DNA of 64,000 bases from assembly GCF_014287895.1 (NCBI RefSeq), contig NZ_JACOPP010000001.1, forward strand, positions 1-64,000. Direction: 5' to 3'. Position numbers and translations under genes: made by a program. The stretch is from Lawsonibacter hominis (GTDB lineage Bacteria; Bacillota; Clostridia; Oscillospirales; Oscillospiraceae). Below are positions 7,778 to 16,457 of this stretch, one piece after another. The notes beneath the pieces are model-generated. The model ran no database searches and was not told where the DNA came from. It worked only from the letters and a program-made list of their open reading frames with translations. The first letter of the stretch is position 1. The number at the start of each line of letters is the position of its first letter.

Positions 7778-9154
7778 ATGAATCGAAGAAGCCACTGGCG
7801 CCGCCGGACGCGGATCCGGGCGGCCAGCTTTTTGACGGCGGCCTTTGCGGTCGTATTGGGCTTTGCCGTCCAAAACCACATGCGGGCGCAGCAGTACCAA
7901 TACCTGCTGGACACCGGCTACCGGCATGCCTTTGCGGAGCTTGCCACCGCGGCGGGCGAGCTGGATACCGCCCTGCAGAAGGCGTCCTACGCCACCACGC
8001 CCGCGCTGTTCTCCAGCCTGTGTACGCAGGCCTACGGCAAGGCGCTCTCCGCTCAGATGGCCCTGGGCGAGCTGCCCTACGGCAATGTGGAGCTGGAGCA
8101 GACCGCCGCCTTTCTGGCCAAAGCCGGAGACTACGCCATGGCGCTCTCGCGCGGCGCTTACGACGCGCAGACGTGCACCCAGGAGGAGCGTTCCGGGCTG
8201 CATGCGCTGGCCCAGACGGCGTCCACCCTGGCCGATGCGCTGCAGAGCCTCCAGTCCGACCTGGACGGCCGTACCGTCACACTGGAGGATCTGGAGGCGG
8301 TACGCTCCCGCCTCTCCGGCGTTTCCGGCGCGTCTGCTCCGGTCACGGCGGGCTCCGCGTTTCAGACGGTGGAGGCAGATTTCCCGGAGGTGCCCGCCCT
8401 GGTCTACGACGGCCCCTTCTCCGAGCACTTGTCCAACCGCACGCCCAAGTGCCTGGAAGGGCTGCCTCTGGCGGGCCAGGATGAGGCCCGGGCGGCGGCC
8501 GCGGCCTTTCTGGACCTGCGCCCGGAGATCTTCACATTGGTCTCCGACGGGGCGGGCGCCCTGCCCACCTGGGGCTTCTCCGCCGCGGTGGACGGCGGAG
8601 AGGTGTATGTAGAGGTCACGAAGCAGGGTGCTCAGGTGCTCCAGGTCACCAACTCCCGGCCCGTTTCCGGAGCCGCTCTCAGCCGGGAGGCGGCGATCCA
8701 GGCGGCGGCGGAATTTCTGCTCCAACGGGGTTATGCGAATATGGATCACAGCTATTCCATCGATCTTGGCGATGTGCTCACCGTTCACTTCGCCCCCCGG
8801 CAGGACGGAGTATACTGCTACCCCGATCTCATCAAGGTGTCCGTGGCCCTGGATAACGGGGGGCTCATCGGCTTCCAGTCGGAGGGTTATCTGATGAACC
8901 ACCGGGTCCGGGACCTTCCCGCTCCCGCCGTCACCGCCGATCAGGCGCGCAGCGCCGTCGGGGATGCGCTGAAGGTACTTGCCCATCAGCTTGCCGTAAT
9001 CCCCACCGGCGGCGAACACGAGGTGCTCTGCCACGAATTCAAGTGCGAAACGGAAACCGGCAGCCATATGCTGGTCTACCTCAACGCCGCCACCGGCCAG
9101 GAGGAAAATATCCTGCTGCTGCTGGAGGACGAGAGCGGCACCCTCACACTCTGA
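7778..9154 (+). CDS. ypeB: Germination protein YpeB
   Basis: 458-residue spore protein needed in Bacillus for stability and localisation of the cortex-lytic enzyme SleB. A basic N-terminus leads to one membrane anchor (about residues 15-32), then an alpha-helical region, then PepSY-like repeats in the C-terminal half (motifs around AAAFLDL, AAEFLLQRGY and AVGDALKVLAHQ). Start: ATG at 7778 with AAAGGAGG at 8 bp; longer readings into the sod gene are not supported. sleB, usually adjacent, is missing here. Presence of ypeB indicates an endospore former. The ribosome binding site lies in a strong hairpin. Confidence 0.88.
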   Translation: MNRRSHWRRRTRIRAASFLTAAFAVVLGFAVQNHMRAQQYQYLLDTGYRHAFAELATAAGELDTALQKASYATTPALFSSLCTQAYGKALSAQMALGELPYGNVELEQTAAFLAKAGDYAMALSRGAYDAQTCTQEERSGLHALAQTASTLADALQSLQSDLDGRTVTLEDLEAVRSRLSGVSGASAPVTAGSAFQTVEADFPEVPALVYDGPFSEHLSNRTPKCLEGLPLAGQDEARAAAAAFLDLRPEIFTLVSDGAGALPTWGFSAAVDGGEVYVEVTKQGAQVLQVTNSRPVSGAALSREAAIQAAAEFLLQRGYANMDHSYSIDLGDVLTVHFAPRQDGVYCYPDLIKVSVALDNGGLIGFQSEGYLMNHRVRDLPAPAVTADQARSAVGDALKVLAHQLAVIPTGGEHEVLCHEFKCETETGSHMLVYLNAATGQEENILLLLEDESGTLTL

Positions 9155-9168
9155 GGCCCCGGCAAAAT

Positions 9169-9210
9169 CAGTGCCCCGGGATACCCGCACAGGGGTACCC
9201 CGGGGCACTG
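9169..9210 (-). terminator. Hairpin between convergent ypeB and EamA genes
   Basis: A long GC stem pairs CAGTGCCCCGGG at 9169-9180 with its complement ending at 9210, and the inner bases TACCC/GGGTA also pair. On the minus strand it is followed by ATTTTG, which suits termination of the EamA-ended operon. On the plus strand there is no T run. Confidence 0.6.
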
Positions 9211-9284
9211 TGCCGCCTTCCGGCCGCGAAGCTGTGCCAAGCGGGCAAACGAACCGGCTGAGCGCTCCCGGCGGCTCCCCGCGC

Positions 9285-10178
9285 TCAAAAGCAGGCCAGC
9301 AGCACGGCGCCCAGCACGGTGCTCAGCGCGCCGGCCACAAGCGCCGTGGTGGGCTTTTCCTGCCTGCCCAGCAGCAGCCGTCCCAGCAGCAGCGTAAACA
9401 GCGGCTCCGCCGCCGTCAGAGAATTGGCGATCGAGAGCGGGATCATCTGCAAAGAGGTAAACAGGAAATAGAGCGCCACGCTGGTGCTGAGTCCGGACAC
9501 GGCATAATCCCGGTCCAGATGACGCAGGGCCTGCCGCAGGATACCGGGTCCGGTGATCAGCAGGAAGACGCTCAGCACGCTCAAGGCGCTGAGCGACCCC
9601 ACAAACACGCCCACGGACGAGCTTGGGATCGCACTGACGCCCAGCTTTCGGAACAGGTTGCCAAGGGCCAGGAACAGGCTGGCCAGCAGTCCAAAAAGAA
9701 CGCCCCGCACGGCCGTCCCGTCCCAGGCGGCGCCGCCCTGGTTCCGGCGGGCCCCGCCTATGGCGATGGTCAGCACGCCGCACAGCACCGCCGCGATCCC
9801 CAGCCAATCCAGCGGGGCGATCACCTCGTGCAGCAGAAAGACGCCGCACAGCAGCGCGAATACCGGCGTGGTGGCCTTCACCACCCCGGCCCGGGCCGCC
9901 CCCAGCAGGGAGACCGTGTAAAAGAGCAGCCCGCGGCCGATCAGGCTGTTGCACACCCCGCCCAGCACAAAAAAGACCATCCCGCGGACTGTGACCGGCG
10001 GGAGCGGCTGCGCCAAAAGGCCGCCCAGGAACATCATCAGATTGATGACGGTGTTGACCAGCAGCGAGCAGTACAGGCCGCCCAGAATACCGACCTGCGC
10101 CCGCTGCTGGGCACGCCGGGCAAATACCATCCCGCAGCTCCATCCGGCCGCGTTGATCAGGGCAAACAGTTCACCCAT
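9285..10178 (-). CDS. EamA/DMT-superfamily transporter
   Basis: 297-residue integral membrane protein with ten predicted helices in two EamA repeats; the first repeat ends near GVFLLHEVIAPLDWLG and the second near AEPLFTLLLGRLLLG. These carriers move amino acids, nucleosides or other small metabolites. It is the last gene of the aconitase-X/RraA operon, 20 bp after the small aconitase-X subunit, so it may move a substrate or product of that pathway. Direction of transport cannot be told from sequence. The start has a GGTGAG ribosome binding site. Confidence 0.82.
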   Translation of the reverse strand: MGELFALINAAGWSCGMVFARRAQQRAQVGILGGLYCSLLVNTVINLMMFLGGLLAQPLPPVTVRGMVFFVLGGVCNSLIGRGLLFYTVSLLGAARAGVVKATTPVFALLCGVFLLHEVIAPLDWLGIAAVLCGVLTIAIGGARRNQGGAAWDGTAVRGVLFGLLASLFLALGNLFRKLGVSAIPSSSVGVFVGSLSALSVLSVFLLITGPGILRQALRHLDRDYAVSGLSTSVALYFLFTSLQMIPLSIANSLTAAEPLFTLLLGRLLLGRQEKPTTALVAGALSTVLGAVLLACF

Positions 10179-10197
10179 CGCAGCTCACCGGCCCCGG

Positions 10198-10617
10198 TCA
10201 GCCTTTGGGCTGCTTCGGAATAACGGTGACGGTTCCTTCCGTTGCGTTCAGGCGGACGTAATCCCCCGTATGGATCTGGCCGATGTCGATGCGGTCCACC
10301 ATCGGCAGGTCGGAGACGATGGCGCCGATGACCACGATGGATTCCGCCTCGATATTGACGATGCCCAGAGGACCCACGCCGTTTTTCACCAGATCGTAGA
10401 GCATGTAGGAGCCGCCGGTGGAACCTTTGGACATGGGGAACACCAGCACCTTCCCCTTCAGGCACGCTCCCTCGATCTCATGCTTGCGTTCGATGACGTA
10501 GCCGGTCTTGGGGTTGATGGTTCCCATGAAAGAGATCGCATCGTTGGTGACCAGGGCCTCGCCCTCTACGCAGCCCTCCACGATGCATCTGCCTCTCAGA
10601 ACTTTTTCTTCACACAT
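10198..10617 (-). CDS. Aconitase X swivel-domain (small) subunit
   Basis: 139-residue protein of the AcnX small-subunit family (DUF126, aconitase swivel fold). The core motif FPMSKGSTGGSYMLYDLV is the family signature, with the catalytic-pocket Ser in SKGSTG. It pairs with the large subunit immediately upstream to form a dehydratase. I chose the ATG at 10617, two bases after the large-subunit stop and behind GGGGGGAG, so the two are coupled. Characterised AcnX enzymes are cis-3-hydroxy-L-proline dehydratase (bacteria) and phosphomevalonate dehydratase (archaea). No proline-related gene is nearby, so the substrate here is open. Confidence 0.85.
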   Translation of the reverse strand: MCEEKVLRGRCIVEGCVEGEALVTNDAISFMGTINPKTGYVIERKHEIEGACLKGKVLVFPMSKGSTGGSYMLYDLVKNGVGPLGIVNIEAESIVVIGAIVSDLPMVDRIDIGQIHTGDYVRLNATEGTVTVIPKQPKG

Positions 10618-10619
10618 GG

Positions 10620-11834
10620 TTACTCCCCCCATTTCCCGTCGATGGCCGCCTGGATACACTCGGCGGTATTCAGCAGCACGGGCTGCAGATTCCACAGTCC
10701 CGGCGCGTAGTGGGCCATTTTCCCGGAGTTGGTGGCCACGGTCTTGTAGCCCCGCTGGGTCAGCGTGCAGCACAGTACCGGACAGGTGTCGCAGATGATC
10801 TCGCCGCCCGCCGCCTGGATGTCCTCCACAAAGCCCATCCGTTCGGCCAGCTCCCGCACCATGCGGGAGGTGCACACCCACAGATCGCTGTTCAGGCGCT
10901 TGCCCCGGACCAGGCCGGCGATCTCCTCAAATTCGCGGATGGACACATGCGGACAGCCCAGGACCACGAAATCGATGGGGCCCTTCTGGCTGAATTTTTC
11001 ACAAACCTTGTCATAGGCCGCCTGATCGAAGACCACCGGCTGGATCTCGTCGCCGATGACGTCCTGCTTCGTAGGCGCTTCCGGCGTGAAGCCGACCACA
11101 TGATACAAGGCGACCGCGCCCGCCGAGGCCAGGGCCGCACCAAGCGCCTTGAACTGCTCCAGAGTGGGACGGCGCTTGATCCCCTCAAAGACCGGCACGT
11201 CTTTCCCGGCCAGCTTGCCGCCGAAATACCCCAGTACGGCAAAGTCCTTATCGGTCTTCAGGTCCACCTCCACCCGGATCAGGTGGGTGCCCTTCCGATT
11301 CTCATCCAGGTGGTAACCATAGGCCGGTACCCGTCCGGTGATCGCGGCGGCCAGGGCGGTAGGTCCGCCCTCCCGGTTGGTCCGGGCGCCGATGACCGAA
11401 TTGACGAATGCCACGGCGGAGGACTCGCCCCAGGCCACGTGCTCTCCGAACATGGGCAGGTTCCCGTTCAGATAGGGGGTACAGCTGTTGGTGGGGATGG
11501 CGCCCATCTTCTCATAAGCTCTGGAGAGCTCCAGCTGCTTGCAGGAGAAGTCCTCCGGGAAGCCGATCTGCTTCCAGTCCTTTTCGTCGATGCCGATGGT
11601 GTTCAGCGTCATGGGCACTTGGAACACGGCGTCCTTGCTGGCGTCCTCCACATAGCCCAGGCCCGCGTCCCCTGCCACCCGGTAGCTGACGCCGGGGGAA
11701 TGGACGTTCTTTACTTCGATCATGTGATCCGCGCCGTAGATCTCGCCCAGTGCGACCAGCACCTTCATGGACCGCCGGACCGTCTCGCCGTAGGCGCCGT
11801 CCAGCATTTTTTGCTCTTCTGCCGTTAAATGCAT
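10620..11834 (-). CDS. Aconitase X catalytic (large) subunit
   Basis: 404-residue AcnX large subunit (DUF521). It has the family N-terminus LTAEEQKMLDGAYGE and Fe-S ligand candidates in NSCTPYLNG and ICDTCPVLCC, plus NSVIGARTNREGGP in the substrate region. With the 139-residue partner it forms a hydro-lyase that removes water from a hydroxy acid without needing free aconitate. It follows the RraA-like gene by 36 bp in the same operon. The combination with three RraA-like proteins and UbiX fits the degradation of an oxygenated organic acid, but the actual reaction is unknown. Confidence 0.87.
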   Translation of the reverse strand: MHLTAEEQKMLDGAYGETVRRSMKVLVALGEIYGADHMIEVKNVHSPGVSYRVAGDAGLGYVEDASKDAVFQVPMTLNTIGIDEKDWKQIGFPEDFSCKQLELSRAYEKMGAIPTNSCTPYLNGNLPMFGEHVAWGESSAVAFVNSVIGARTNREGGPTALAAAITGRVPAYGYHLDENRKGTHLIRVEVDLKTDKDFAVLGYFGGKLAGKDVPVFEGIKRRPTLEQFKALGAALASAGAVALYHVVGFTPEAPTKQDVIGDEIQPVVFDQAAYDKVCEKFSQKGPIDFVVLGCPHVSIREFEEIAGLVRGKRLNSDLWVCTSRMVRELAERMGFVEDIQAAGGEIICDTCPVLCCTLTQRGYKTVATNSGKMAHYAPGLWNLQPVLLNTAECIQAAIDGKWGE

Positions 11835-11870
11835 ACGTTTCCATCTCCCAGTATGTTGGATGTGGGACTG

Positions 11871-12542
11871 TCAGGTCTCCTCACGGGTCTGCAGGTTGTG
11901 GTAATGCACCTTGGCGCGGGCCTCCCGCAGCGGTACGCCGCGGGCCACGCTTTCCTCGATCACCGCCTCCTTGGCGGCAATCTCTTTGGCTACTTCCAGA
12001 ACGCGCGCGGCTTTTTCCTGGGGGATCACCACAACGCCGGTGGCGTCGCCCACCACCAGGTCGCCGGGCGCTACCCGGACGCCGGATACCGCTACCGGGA
12101 CGTTGATCTGGTCTACCTCCACCCGGTCCTTTCCGGTGACCATATAATGGCCTTTGGTAAAAATGTTGTAGTTCAGCTTATGGACGGTGGGCAGATCCCG
12201 GCAGACGCCGTCGATCACCGTCCCGGCGATCCCCTTGTGGGTGGCCGCGATGGACATCAGGTCCCCCCAAACGGTACACCAGGTCCGCCCGCCGTTGTCG
12301 ATGACCACGACCTCGCCCGGCTTCACATCATCCAGAAAATCGCCCACGGTCCCCTTCACGGTCCCACAGGGAACATAATGCACGGTAAACGCCCGGCCGC
12401 AGAGCGCCGAGTCGGGATTGACGGGCTTGATGCCCTCCAATCCGCAGGGAATGCCCAGCCGGTCCATTGCGTCGGACAGGCAGCAGGTGTCCATCTGGCG
12501 GAATTCTTCCACCATCGCGTCGGTAATCATAGGTTCCATCAT
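11871..12542 (-). CDS. RraA-family aldolase/decarboxylase-like protein (copy 1)
   Basis: 223-residue RraA/HMG-aldolase fold protein. It carries the catalytic Arg-Asp pair in VIDGVCRDLPTV and the DNGGRTWCTVWGDLM loop that helps bind the divalent metal and pyruvyl unit; Asp replaces the common Glu of the GELLA motif. Relatives cleave 4-hydroxy-4-methyl-2-oxoglutarate to pyruvate and decarboxylate oxaloacetate; others only inhibit RNase E, which is unlikely in this context. The start has AAAGGAC at 8 bp. It lies between RraA copy 2 and aconitase X. The three copies in this operon differ clearly, so they may act on different intermediates or form a hetero-oligomer. Confidence 0.8.
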   Translation of the reverse strand: MMEPMITDAMVEEFRQMDTCCLSDAMDRLGIPCGLEGIKPVNPDSALCGRAFTVHYVPCGTVKGTVGDFLDDVKPGEVVVIDNGGRTWCTVWGDLMSIAATHKGIAGTVIDGVCRDLPTVHKLNYNIFTKGHYMVTGKDRVEVDQINVPVAVSGVRVAPGDLVVGDATGVVVIPQEKAARVLEVAKEIAAKEAVIEESVARGVPLREARAKVHYHNLQTREET

Positions 12543-12638
12543 TGCGCGTCCTTTCCGGTTTCGGAAAGCCTGTTTGTACCCCCGCGGAGGAGCGGTGCGC
12601 AGCGGTTTTGAGCGGGCTGCAAACGGGCTTTCTGTGCC

Positions 12639-13253
12639 TCAGAGAATTTTAGAGAATTGGTAGATCTCGGCGGTGGTCCTGCCCTGCTTCAGTTCCTCCA
12701 GGACCCGGACCTCCTTCCGGGCGATAGCCTCCGCGCCCTCCAGCACCGCTTCGATGTTTTCTTTTGCCACCACGACCACGCCGTCCCGGTTTCCCACGAC
12801 CAGATCGCCGGGCCGCACGGGCACGCCGCCGCAGACGATCGGGATCTCGGTCTGCCCCACCGTTTCCTTGACCGTGCCGCCGGGATTAAAGCCCCGGGAA
12901 AACACCGGGAAGCCCAGCGCCTGGATATCGTCCGCATCCCGGCAGGTACCGTCGATGACCAGACCCCGAATCCCCCGCTGCATGCAGGCAAAGCACATGA
13001 TCTCTCCGATATGGCCGCCGCCGGTATAGCCGCCCGCATCAATCACCAGCACGCTGCCGTCCGGCGCCTCTGTAATGGCCTTGTGGATGGCCAGATTGTC
13101 GCCGGGGTGACAGCGCACCGTGTAGGCGCGCCCCACCATGTGCAGGCTGGGGTCCACCGGCCGGATGGCCGGATCCATGCTCCCCCGCTTTCCGTTTGCA
13201 TCGCAGATATTGCCCAGCGGAAGGCGCTGGAAGCGCTCCATGACATGTTCCAT
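12639..13253 (-). CDS. RraA-family aldolase/decarboxylase-like protein (copy 2)
   Basis: 204-residue RraA-fold protein with the Arg-Asp pair in VIDGTCRDADDI and the loop DAGGYTGGGHIGEIM, which keeps the Glu found in active pyruvate aldolases of this family. An AAAAGGAGAG site precedes the ATG at 13253. Immediately upstream is the 3' remnant of another gene at the edge of the AT-rich block. Its role in the pathway is inferred from its operon partners only. Confidence 0.8.
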   Translation of the reverse strand: MEHVMERFQRLPLGNICDANGKRGSMDPAIRPVDPSLHMVGRAYTVRCHPGDNLAIHKAITEAPDGSVLVIDAGGYTGGGHIGEIMCFACMQRGIRGLVIDGTCRDADDIQALGFPVFSRGFNPGGTVKETVGQTEIPIVCGGVPVRPGDLVVGNRDGVVVVAKENIEAVLEGAEAIARKEVRVLEELKQGRTTAEIYQFSKIL

Positions 13254-13268
13254 CGTTTTTCTCTCCTT

Positions 13269-13372
13269 TTACCGGCCGCAGATCAGCTCTTCCAGATCTA
13301 CGTCCTCTGTACCCGGGACCTCCACCGTCTCCGGGAAGCCTTTCAGGGGCAGGCCTACATCTTCGGTTCAAA
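13269..13372 (-). pseudogene. 3' remnant of a truncated gene at the edge of the AT-rich block
   Basis: Between the aldehyde dehydrogenase stop and RraA copy 2 a short GC-rich frame reads EDVGLPLKGFPETVEVPG and continues TEDVDLEELICGR to a TAA at 13269-13271. The stop directly abuts the AAAAGGAGAG site of the next gene, as a real operon gene would. It has no start and is open for only about 33 codons; the upstream part is replaced by the AT-rich aldehyde dehydrogenase. I read it as the C-terminal end of a gene cut by insertion of the block. The family could not be identified. Confidence 0.5.
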
Positions 13373-14809
13373 TGGCATTTTTTTATCGGCATATTGCATC
13401 GTAATCCATTTAAGTTCAGTATAATCTTCAATGGAGTATCTACCGCCTTCCCGACCATAACCACTGTTTTTGATACCGCCAGACGGTGCTGTGATACCAC
13501 TTACAAACGTGGTGTCATTGATATGAACCATGCCGGATTCCATATTGAGCCCCAGCTTAATTGCAAGTCGCATGTCATAGGTAAGCAATGCAGAAGAAAG
13601 GCCAAACTTATTATCATTACACAATGCAAGCGCCTGTTCAGCGTTCTCGACACAAAAAATTGACGTAACGGGCCCAAATGTTTCCTGATAAAAAATATCC
13701 ATTTCAGGCGTTACTTCGGCTAAAATTGTCGGCTCATAAAAAGTTCCCTGGTGCTTTCCCCCAGTCAATATTTTAGCTCCTTTTGAACGTGCATCCTGAA
13801 TTTGTCCATCGATAAAATCACACTGCTCATTGCTGATCAGCGGGCCGATAATGGTATCCGGATCATGGGGATCTCCTATTCTGAGCGTACGGGCGTATGC
13901 TACCAATCCTTCACAAAAAGCATCATAAATGGGTGCCTCTACAATAATACGGGAAGACGCCATGCAAACCTGTCCCTGATGATAAAACGCACCATATCCA
14001 GCAATTTTAATTGCCTGCTCTACATCATAATCGCCGAGAATTATCAGAGGGTTTTTACCCCCCAGTTCCATCGCAAATTTCTTAAGATGATAGCCAGCTT
14101 TCGCTGCAATACTGCGGCCAACCGGGCTTGAGCCAGTAAACGTCACGCACTTAACCCTCTGATCTTCCACCAGTTTATCTCCTACAATATCTCCCGGTCC
14201 CGGAATCACGTTCAAAACCCCCGCCGGTAAACCAGCTCTTTCAAAAGCAGTGGCAATTATATACCCCGAGAGGGGAGTAACAGAAGCAGGTTTGAGAATG
14301 AAGGTATCGCCTGCTGCCAACGCGTACGCAAGCTTTTTTACCGCTAAAATAACAGGATAGTTAAACGGCGCAATTCCAGCTACTACCCCAAGGGGAACCC
14401 TTACAGCAAGGGATACTTGATCCGCGCTGGTTGGCTGATTAATTTCTCCCTCAATCCGTCGACATTCTCCAGCTGCCACGCGAATAACGTTTACAGCCCC
14501 TGCCAACTCAGAGCGGGCCTTTGTATAAGTTGACCCACTTTCACAAATCATTATTTCGATAGCCTCATCAACCATTTTCTCAAGGCAATCTGCCGCTTTC
14601 CATAAAATCTGCTCACGCTGTGCAGCCATAGTCTTGGACCAGCTGGTAAAGGCGCGTTGTGCACTTTCCAACGCCATTTCTGTCTCAAGTTCACCTGCCA
14701 AGTGAACTCGGGCAAATGTAGTACCATCTGCAGGATTAATATCATTAATTATTTTTCCGCTCGTCGTCTCAATCCATTTCCCATTAATATACAGCTTGTA
14801 CTCTTTCAT
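13355..14809 (-). CDS. NAD(P)-dependent aldehyde dehydrogenase
   Basis: 484-residue aldehyde dehydrogenase oxidising an aldehyde to the acid. Motifs: cofactor site FTGSSPVGRSIAAKAG (about 218), catalytic Glu in FAMELGGKNPLI (about 245), catalytic Cys in HQGQVCMASSRI (about 280) and EIFGP-like YQETFGPVTSIF. The ATG at 14809 has AAAGG at about 8 bp; an ATG ten codons earlier has no such site. The gene is strongly AT-rich compared with its flanks, as are the next two genes upstream, suggesting shared acquisition. The family resembles succinate-semialdehyde and benzaldehyde dehydrogenases. The alcohol dehydrogenase of the same block could supply its aldehyde. Confidence 0.85.
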   Translation of the reverse strand: MKEYKLYINGKWIETTSGKIINDINPADGTTFARVHLAGELETEMALESAQRAFTSWSKTMAAQREQILWKAADCLEKMVDEAIEIMICESGSTYTKARSELAGAVNVIRVAAGECRRIEGEINQPTSADQVSLAVRVPLGVVAGIAPFNYPVILAVKKLAYALAAGDTFILKPASVTPLSGYIIATAFERAGLPAGVLNVIPGPGDIVGDKLVEDQRVKCVTFTGSSPVGRSIAAKAGYHLKKFAMELGGKNPLIILGDYDVEQAIKIAGYGAFYHQGQVCMASSRIIVEAPIYDAFCEGLVAYARTLRIGDPHDPDTIIGPLISNEQCDFIDGQIQDARSKGAKILTGGKHQGTFYEPTILAEVTPEMDIFYQETFGPVTSIFCVENAEQALALCNDNKFGLSSALLTYDMRLAIKLGLNMESGMVHINDTTFVSGITAPSGGIKNSGYGREGGRYSIEDYTELKWITMQYADKKMPFEPKM

Positions 14810-15008
14810 ACTCTCAACCTTTCTAACTTTATAAAGCATGACGTTGGTAATTATCTATATTGTGACATATTCAGTATTTAGAGACATGAGTTCAAATGCT
14901 AAAAATTTGTCTTGAAATTGCCGTGGCTCTTTGGTACTATTGGTAAAAATATAAGTATTAAACTCTGTAAAAGGCCTGTCCGAATTAATCAGATGTGCTT
15001 AGGAGGAA

Positions 15009-15043
15009 AGCTGCATCCAGAAATTTCATATCCGGATGCAGCT
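15009..15043 (-). terminator. Hairpin after the Nramp-like carrier gene
   Basis: GCTGCATCC and GGATGCAGC pair around a 15-nt AT-rich loop, 36 bp after the carrier stop on the minus strand, followed by TTTCC. It is a moderate terminator or attenuator between the carrier and the aldehyde dehydrogenase; a modest T run makes read-through likely. Confidence 0.5.
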
Positions 15044-15078
15044 TTAGGAGTGAAATCTCAGCAAAAGAGAATCTTATT

Positions 15079-16356
15079 TTAGAATGTAAAGATGCTTACT
15101 GCGGAGTTATACGCGCTAAAACAAACCACAAAAAACATGATGGCAATAACAATGTTAGTGACGAAGTTATTCTTATATTCACCCATAATCTTTTTACTAG
15201 ATGTCATATACCAGAAGGCCAGAATACCAGGTGGCGTGACAAGGTTATTCAAAGACATCGCCTTTGTCAGCAGGGATAATGCTCCTCCAGAGACGAAAGA
15301 GGCTACAATAATGGCAGGTACTCCCAAGTAAACAGTCAGTGCAATCTGACACTTTCTATCTTTTAAATCCACGCTCTTTCCCATTAGGGCTAACAACGGA
15401 ATCAGTCCAAAAAATGCGCAGCCAGCAGATGTAGTCATAACGGCCCCCATCCATCCAATGGTAAACACGTAACCGGCAGCGGGACCACATAGCGGAGCAA
15501 GCGCCGCTGCAGCTCCGGCGACTCCAGTAATGGGCTCACCAGTCTTGTAGAGAACCGCTGCAGCAACAGAAAATACGAAGAAGCTAAACAGGCCAAACAA
15601 AACAACAGTAAAGACAACGGCATCCATCTTGCCGTATTTTAGCCACTCCTTGTTATTGCGGTTATTTGAGATAATAGCAAAGCCGTGATATACATAGATG
15701 TATAGCCCTGCTGCACCACCAATAATACCCGCAATACTGGTCCATTGCTGTGAATCTGGAAGTAGTCCCTCCCATCTTGGGGGGAAAGACGGAATGATAC
15801 CAAGAAAAATATCTTTGATATCGGGCAACGCGATAAAAAATGTGATAGCGAAGCAGATAAGCATTGCAGTCAGCATAACACTGGTTAGTTTCTGCACAAA
15901 AGAGAATGAGCCACCCAAGAAATATGCAGCAACGATAACTACAAATAGTATGATTGTGATAATTAATGAGGCTCCGGAACTCAGTCCCTCACTGCCGCCT
16001 ACTTGACTTAACGTGGTAACTGCAGTACGCAATCCGCGCCCTTGGGCCACCATAACACAGAACTGGGTTACAAAATTGAAGATCACCAGTACCCAAGCAA
16101 GCCAACCCCAGGTGTGCTTTTTTAATGCCTCCACGGGAGAAAGCCCTGTCACACAAGTAAGTTTTGTACTAATCCAAGTGGCGACATATGCAAAGACAAT
16201 GCTTAAGATAACCGCCCAGAAAAAGGAAAAATACCACCCTGATCCAGATGTTACAAGTGCGGACATCGTACCCGGGCCAATAATCGTCATGGAAACAATA
16301 ACAGCGGGACCAATCTTAGACAAATAGTCGCGAATACCTACCTTTTTTTCAGTCAT
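15079..16356 (-). CDS. Nramp-related membrane transporter
   Basis: About 425-residue membrane protein with eleven or so helices. The first helix KIGPAVIVSMTIIGPGTMSALVTSG resembles the Nramp helix 1, but the metal-binding DPGN is replaced by GPGT, so this is a divergent branch and may not carry Mn2+/Fe2+ (only the first 20 or fewer residues are diagnostic). I chose the ATG at 16356 behind GGGAG over an upstream ATG at 16395. The gene is AT-rich and sits between the aldehyde and alcohol dehydrogenases, so it may import the substrate of those enzymes. Confidence 0.65.
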   Translation of the reverse strand: MTEKKVGIRDYLSKIGPAVIVSMTIIGPGTMSALVTSGSGWYFSFFWAVILSIVFAYVATWISTKLTCVTGLSPVEALKKHTWGWLAWVLVIFNFVTQFCVMVAQGRGLRTAVTTLSQVGGSEGLSSGASLIITIILFVVIVAAYFLGGSFSFVQKLTSVMLTAMLICFAITFFIALPDIKDIFLGIIPSFPPRWEGLLPDSQQWTSIAGIIGGAAGLYIYVYHGFAIISNNRNNKEWLKYGKMDAVVFTVVLFGLFSFFVFSVAAAVLYKTGEPITGVAGAAAALAPLCGPAAGYVFTIGWMGAVMTTSAGCAFFGLIPLLALMGKSVDLKDRKCQIALTVYLGVPAIIVASFVSGGALSLLTKAMSLNNLVTPPGILAFWYMTSSKKIMGEYKNNFVTNIVIAIMFFVVCFSAYNSAVSIFTF

Positions 16357-16457
16357 ACTTACATCTCCCTTTTTGTTTTTTATTTCGTAGTTCATCTATT
16401 GCGACTAACTGCAGACTCTCCTCCATAGATAAACTTGAAATACAATAGGTGCAGGGA

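Noticed and set aside
10198..11834. Aconitase X as a proof of cis-3-hydroxyproline degradation
   Set aside because: No proline racemase, pyrroline-2-carboxylate reductase or proline transporter is present, so the substrate was left open.
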